Source of the DNA: an uncultured Clostridia bacterium
GTDB lineage: Bacteria; Bacillota; Clostridia; Oscillospirales; Oscillospiraceae
Assembly (NCBI GenBank): GCA_937892865.1
Contig: CALBJG010000039.1
Coordinates: 1-25,756 of the forward strand
Length of the DNA stretch: 25,756 nt
Direction: 5' to 3'
This document shows, piece by piece, positions 22,757 to 25,756 of this stretch (position 1 is its first letter; each line of letters begins with the position of its first letter). Both the position numbers and the translations under genes were made by a program. The notes beneath the pieces were generated by a model. The model worked only from the letters and a program-made list of their open reading frames with translations. It was not told the origin of the DNA and did not search any database.

Positions 22757-23053
22757 CCGGTCCGTAACAAGGTCGCACTAGTCGGGGAGTTAGCGGTGCC
22801 CTGTACCTGCAATCCGCTACAGCAGGGATGAATTCCCACACCCGGGCTTGTCTGAGTGCCGTCTGCCCTAAGTAAGTGGTGTTGATAGATCGGTCTTGCG
22901 CAACGGAATCCCGTGAACCATGTCAGGTGGGGAACCAAGCAGCATTAAGCGGACTTTTTCGTGTGCCGCGGGGCTGCCGTTTCTGAGTTGGCTGCATGGA
23001 AACCGGGCATTCAGTTTGTTCAAATGTGGGTGTGCGATCTTGTTATGGACCGG
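22757..23053 (+). ncRNA. ffs: signal recognition particle RNA, long Bacillus type
   Basis: This RNA is the scaffold of the bacterial SRP, which targets membrane proteins through Ffh. The sequence contains strong matches to Bacillus scRNA: GGTGCCCTGTACC...GCAATCCGCTA...AGCAGGG near the 5' end (Alu-like domain), then CTAAGTAAGTG, GTCTTGCGCAACGG, and the Ffh-binding apical part ATGTCAGGTGGGGAACCAAG followed by CAGCATTAAG, with tetraloop GGAA at 22931-22934. The 5' end (CCGGTCCGTAACAAGG) pairs with the 3' end (CTTGTTATGGACCGG), fixing the ends within a few bases. The closing helix is followed by TTGATTTTAT, which may terminate transcription. It lies just upstream of dnaX, as is common in Bacillota. 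The exact ends are estimated. Confidence 0.93.
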
Positions 23054-23090
23054 TTGATTTTATAAATGATGAAAGGGAGTGAATCACGAT

Positions 23091-24731
23091 ATGTATCAGG
23101 CATTATACCGCAAATACCGTCCCCAGACCTTTGATGATGTGGTCGGTCAGATGGCAGTGAGCCAAACTTTGAAGACCCAACTTGTCAGCGGTCGTTTGAG
23201 CCATGCATATCTGTTCACCGGCTCCCGGGGAACGGGTAAGACCAGCAGCGCCAAGATCCTTGCAAAGGCGGTCAACTGTTTAAATCCCCAGGACGGAAAC
23301 CCTTGTAACTGCTGTGAAGCCTGCAAAAGTATCGATGCAGGCGCTTGTATGGATGTTCTGGAGATCGATGCGGCTTCCAATAATGGTGTTGACAATGTCC
23401 GGGATCTCCGGGATGATGCGATTTACAGCCCCTCACAGGTGAAAAAGCGTGTGTATATCATCGATGAGGTGCATATGCTTTCCATTTCCGCATTCAATGC
23501 GCTTTTGAAGATCATTGAAGAGCCGCCGGAACATCTGCTGTTTATCCTGGCGACCACGGAACTGCATAAAGTGCCGGCAACTATTTTGTCCCGTTGCCAG
23601 CGGTTCTCGTTCCGCCGCATCAGCCAGGAAGATATTGCTGCGCGGCTTCAATATGTAGCGTATCAGGAAAATATCGACCTGGACGACAGCGCCGCAAAGG
23701 TGCTGGCTCGATTGGCAGACGGCGGTATGCGTGACGGCTTGAGTTTGCTGGACCAGTGCGCCAGCGCGACTACCGGTGAATTGAACGCAGAAAAGGTATA
23801 TGCCTGCCTGGGTATCGCCGGTATTCAGGAGTGCGGTGCATTGATGGGTCACATTGCCCGCAAGGATACCCCCAAGGCATTGGCGGTGATGAACCGTCTG
23901 TATGCCGATGGCAAGGACTTGGGCGCATTGCTGGATGAACTTGCTTGTCTGACCCGGGACCTTTTGGTGCTGAAAACAGCATCCGGAGAAGCGATCAATC
24001 TGCTCTCCGGTGTCGCCTCGGATCAGGAGGCGAAAGCGTTGGTCGGTCAGTTTTCTACCGGGGAACTGATGCGGAATATGACATTGCTGCAATCCACAAT
24101 GGCGGGCTTCACCCGAAGCGCCAGCCGCCGTATGGATGCGGAACTTTGTATTGTGAATATGTGTCAGCCGGAATTGACGGTGGATACAGAGTCCATTCTT
24201 GCCCGCCTGACCAGTTTGGAAGATCAATTGAAAAGCGGTAGTTTTGTAGCCGCCGCCCCGGTACAGCCGGCAGTTCAGGAACAGCCGCAACCGGAAAAAA
24301 CAGAAGCAGCGCAGGAACAACCTGCCTGGGCAGAACCGGTTTCCGATCCCCAGACAGCGCAGGAAGAACCTGCCGTTGTGATCGAAGAGCCTGTGGGCTT
24401 CTGGACGGATCTTGCCATTGCTCTGCATAATGAGTTGAAGCCCCCCTATGCCGGATTCTTTAATACCAGCGTCAATGCGCCGGTCCGGGGAGAATTGCAA
24501 GGCAATCAACTGGTTCTTATTTGTACCAATCAATTGGCAAGGGACATTATTGACAGACCGGAGATTTTGGATCTGGTAGCGCGGAAAGCCTCTGCCCGGT
24601 TGGGAACACCGATCCGGGTAAGACTGACCGACGGCAACGGATCGCAGAATAAAAACGGGCAAATGGAAAAACTGTTGAATTTCGGCAGAGCCCATTCAGA
24701 TATCATAACCATTAAGAATAAGGGAGAATAA
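23091..24731 (+). CDS. dnaX: DNA polymerase III subunits gamma and tau
   Basis: DnaX is the ATPase of the clamp loader, which loads the sliding clamp on primed DNA and organises the replisome. The 546-residue product has the Walker A motif GSRGTGKT (44-51), zinc-binding cysteines (63, 72, 75, 78), Walker B IIDEVH (123-128), and the SRC motif (167-169). A Gln/Glu/Pro/Ala-rich linker (about 390-445) joins it to a C-terminal domain. The start is taken at ATG 23091 because the family begins MYQALYRKYRP. A GTG at 23079 lies inside the purine-rich ribosome binding region (AAAGGGAG). No convincing slippery heptamer for a gamma-type short form was found. A short spacer leads into ebfC. Confidence 0.96.
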   Translation: MYQALYRKYRPQTFDDVVGQMAVSQTLKTQLVSGRLSHAYLFTGSRGTGKTSSAKILAKAVNCLNPQDGNPCNCCEACKSIDAGACMDVLEIDAASNNGVDNVRDLRDDAIYSPSQVKKRVYIIDEVHMLSISAFNALLKIIEEPPEHLLFILATTELHKVPATILSRCQRFSFRRISQEDIAARLQYVAYQENIDLDDSAAKVLARLADGGMRDGLSLLDQCASATTGELNAEKVYACLGIAGIQECGALMGHIARKDTPKALAVMNRLYADGKDLGALLDELACLTRDLLVLKTASGEAINLLSGVASDQEAKALVGQFSTGELMRNMTLLQSTMAGFTRSASRRMDAELCIVNMCQPELTVDTESILARLTSLEDQLKSGSFVAAAPVQPAVQEQPQPEKTEAAQEQPAWAEPVSDPQTAQEEPAVVIEEPVGFWTDLAIALHNELKPPYAGFFNTSVNAPVRGELQGNQLVLICTNQLARDIIDRPEILDLVARKASARLGTPIRVRLTDGNGSQNKNGQMEKLLNFGRAHSDIITIKNKGE

Positions 24732-24733
24732 CG

Positions 24734-25078
24734 ATGGCAAAAGGTGGATTCCGGGGTATGCCCGGTGGAATGAATCAGGCTGCAATGATGAAGCAGGCCC
24801 AGAAGATGCAGCAGGAGATGCTGCGTATGCAGGAAGAGATGGAAAGCAAGGTCTTTACGGCTGCCGCCGGCGGTGGCATGGTCAAAGCCGGTGTGAACGG
24901 TAAGCACGAGATCGTAGAACTGACTATCAATCCCGAAGCAGTGGATCCCGATGATGTGGAAATGCTGCAGGATATGGTCATTGCTGCTGTCAATGAAGCA
25001 ATGCGGACAGCCGATGCAGAGCAGGCGCAGAATATGTCCCGGCTTACCGGTGGTTTGAACCTGGGAGGTTTGTTCTGA
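24734..25078 (+). CDS. ebfC: YbaB/EbfC family nucleoid-associated protein
   Basis: The 114-residue product has the family structure: a Met/Gln-rich N-terminal helix (QAAMMKQAQKMQQEMLRMQEEM), then the GGGMVKAGVNGKHEIVELTINPEAVDPDDVEMLQDMVIAAVNEA core. These small dimeric proteins bind DNA and are almost always between dnaX and recR, as here. GGGAG is upstream of the ATG, and the gene starts 2 nt after the dnaX stop. Its stop overlaps the recR start (TGATG). Confidence 0.95.
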   Translation: MAKGGFRGMPGGMNQAAMMKQAQKMQQEMLRMQEEMESKVFTAAAGGGMVKAGVNGKHEIVELTINPEAVDPDDVEMLQDMVIAAVNEAMRTADAEQAQNMSRLTGGLNLGGLF

Positions 25079-25677
25079 TGCAATATTTTCCTGCGGCATT
25101 GCAGGAACTGGCAGACTCTTTTGCCCGATTGCCCGGAATCGGCGGCAAATCCGCGCAGCGGCTTGCTTTCCATGTCCTGGGAATGACGGACGGAGAAGCC
25201 CAGGCCTTTGCAGATGCCATTGTCGAGGCAAAACGGACGGTACATACCTGCCCCGTCTGTCAGAACTTGACAGATCGGGAACTTTGTCCCATATGCGCAA
25301 ATGATGAAAGGGATAAAAGCGTGATCTGTGTTGTTGCGGAGCCCCGGGATGTGATCGCAATGGAGCGCAGCAGAGAATTCTCAGGAGTATATCATGTACT
25401 GCACGGTGTGATTTCTCCGCTTAACCACGTGACACAGGATGATATCCGGATTAAAGAATTGCTGATGCGCGTTGCAGAGGGAGATATCCGTGAAATTATC
25501 ATGGCAACAAATCCTGATACAGAAGGCGAGGCAACAGCTATGTATATTTCTCGCTTGCTGCGCCCCATGGAAGTGAAGGTGACCCGCTTGGCATATGGTG
25601 TGCCTGTAGGCAGCCAGCTTGAATATGCGGATGAGGTAACACTTTCTCGTGCATTGGAAGGCAGACAAGAGATCTAA
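25078..25677 (+). CDS. recR: recombination mediator RecR
   Basis: RecR works with RecO (and RecF) to load RecA on single-stranded DNA during gap repair. The 199-residue product has an N-terminal helix-hairpin-helix (LPGIGGKSAQRLAFH), a C4 zinc finger with cysteines 58, 61, 70 and 73, and a Toprim domain (VVAEPRDVIAME and ATNPDTEGEATAMY) ending in VTRLAYGVPVGSQLEYADEVTLSRALEGR, which is fully conserved in kind. It is the last gene of the dnaX-ebfC-recR group and is translationally coupled to ebfC. Confidence 0.96.
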   Translation: MQYFPAALQELADSFARLPGIGGKSAQRLAFHVLGMTDGEAQAFADAIVEAKRTVHTCPVCQNLTDRELCPICANDERDKSVICVVAEPRDVIAMERSREFSGVYHVLHGVISPLNHVTQDDIRIKELLMRVAEGDIREIIMATNPDTEGEATAMYISRLLRPMEVKVTRLAYGVPVGSQLEYADEVTLSRALEGRQEI

Positions 25678-25756
25678 AAATTTAACGGCACAACGATTGT
25701 TCAATGTCACTAAGTTAGTGGTACAGCAAAAAAGGTAACATCATAGATAATGAGTG
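25678..25756. other. gene-free right edge with a small palindrome
   Basis: This stretch holds a perfect short palindrome, CACTAA-G-TTAGTG (25708-25720), then AAAAAAGGTAAC and an ATG at 25750 too close to the edge to judge. It looks more A/T-rich than the preceding gene. It may be the upstream region of the next gene or the start of an inserted element. Nothing decisive is visible. Confidence 0.3.

Noticed and set aside
24291..24305. A run of six A in dnaX (GGAAAAAACAG) as a possible programmed frameshift site for a short gamma form
   Set aside because: In the reading frame it reads GAA AAA ACA, which is not an X XXY YYZ heptamer, the run is short for transcriptional slippage, and no upstream Shine-Dalgarno-like element or following stem was evident.
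23433..24695. 420-codon minus-strand frame opposite dnaX
   Set aside because: It is antisense to the conserved dnaX coding region and has no start signals or domain pattern.
1..25756. CRISPR array, prophage, toxin-antitoxin or defence system
   Set aside because: No regularly spaced repeats, phage structural or integrase genes, or adjacent toxin-antitoxin pairs were found; nearly every coding region belongs to a conserved chromosomal family.

Overview
The window looks like a chromosomal segment of a low-to-mid GC Bacillota, class Clostridia, most likely an Oscillospirales/Ruminococcaceae-type gut bacterium. The reasons are a Bacillus-type long SRP RNA directly upstream of dnaX-ebfC-recR, an scpA-scpB-ytfI-ytfJ-D,D-carboxypeptidase-rluB cluster, a SpoVB-like flippase and a GerW/YtfJ protein. 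The last two suggest a spore-forming ancestry. Strong AGGAGG-type Shine-Dalgarno sites and near-consensus sigma-A promoters with 16-18 bp spacers occur throughout. Placement is inferred from gene content and order only.

Layout. 1-56: truncated tRNA-Arg(CCU) on the minus strand with its own promoter. 195-304: an independent 26-codon acidic ORF with its own terminator. 376-1923: prfB and secG, each with its own promoter. 1931-2875 (minus): a five-bladed beta-propeller glycosidase-like protein, divergent from pepD (3066-4508). 4534-6692 (minus): nth followed by a SpoVB-like flippase whose ribosome binding site is buried in the nth terminator. 6816-8805: feoA-feoB ferrous iron uptake. 8776-9399 (minus): a tandem OB-fold SSB-like protein that overlaps the feoB tail. 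9491-14024 (minus): YgiQ radical-SAM protein, a GH39-like glycosidase, a 103-bp MITE-like palindromic repeat, and a LacI-family regulator. 14200-15573: MATE transporter, divergent from ygiQ. 15619-15909 (minus): small membrane protein. 16061-20269: a tightly coupled six-gene operon for chromosome segregation, sporulation/envelope and rRNA modification. 20345-22437: RpiR-type regulator translationally coupled to an HI0933-type flavoprotein. 22510-25677: acpP, SRP RNA, dnaX, ebfC, recR. The last 79 bases carry no recognisable gene.

No CRISPR array, prophage, complete insertion sequence or defence system was seen. Most genes are conserved housekeeping genes. The least ordinary material is in the regulation. 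A 21-bp palindrome built on the half-site TTTACGAAA lies upstream of the LacI-family gene and is repeated, in almost the same form, upstream of the MATE gene, with a further half-site inside the ygiQ promoter region. Two places show terminators fused to the expression signals of the next gene. The other unusual items are the 26-residue ORF and the MITE-like element between the glycosidase and its neighbouring regulator.
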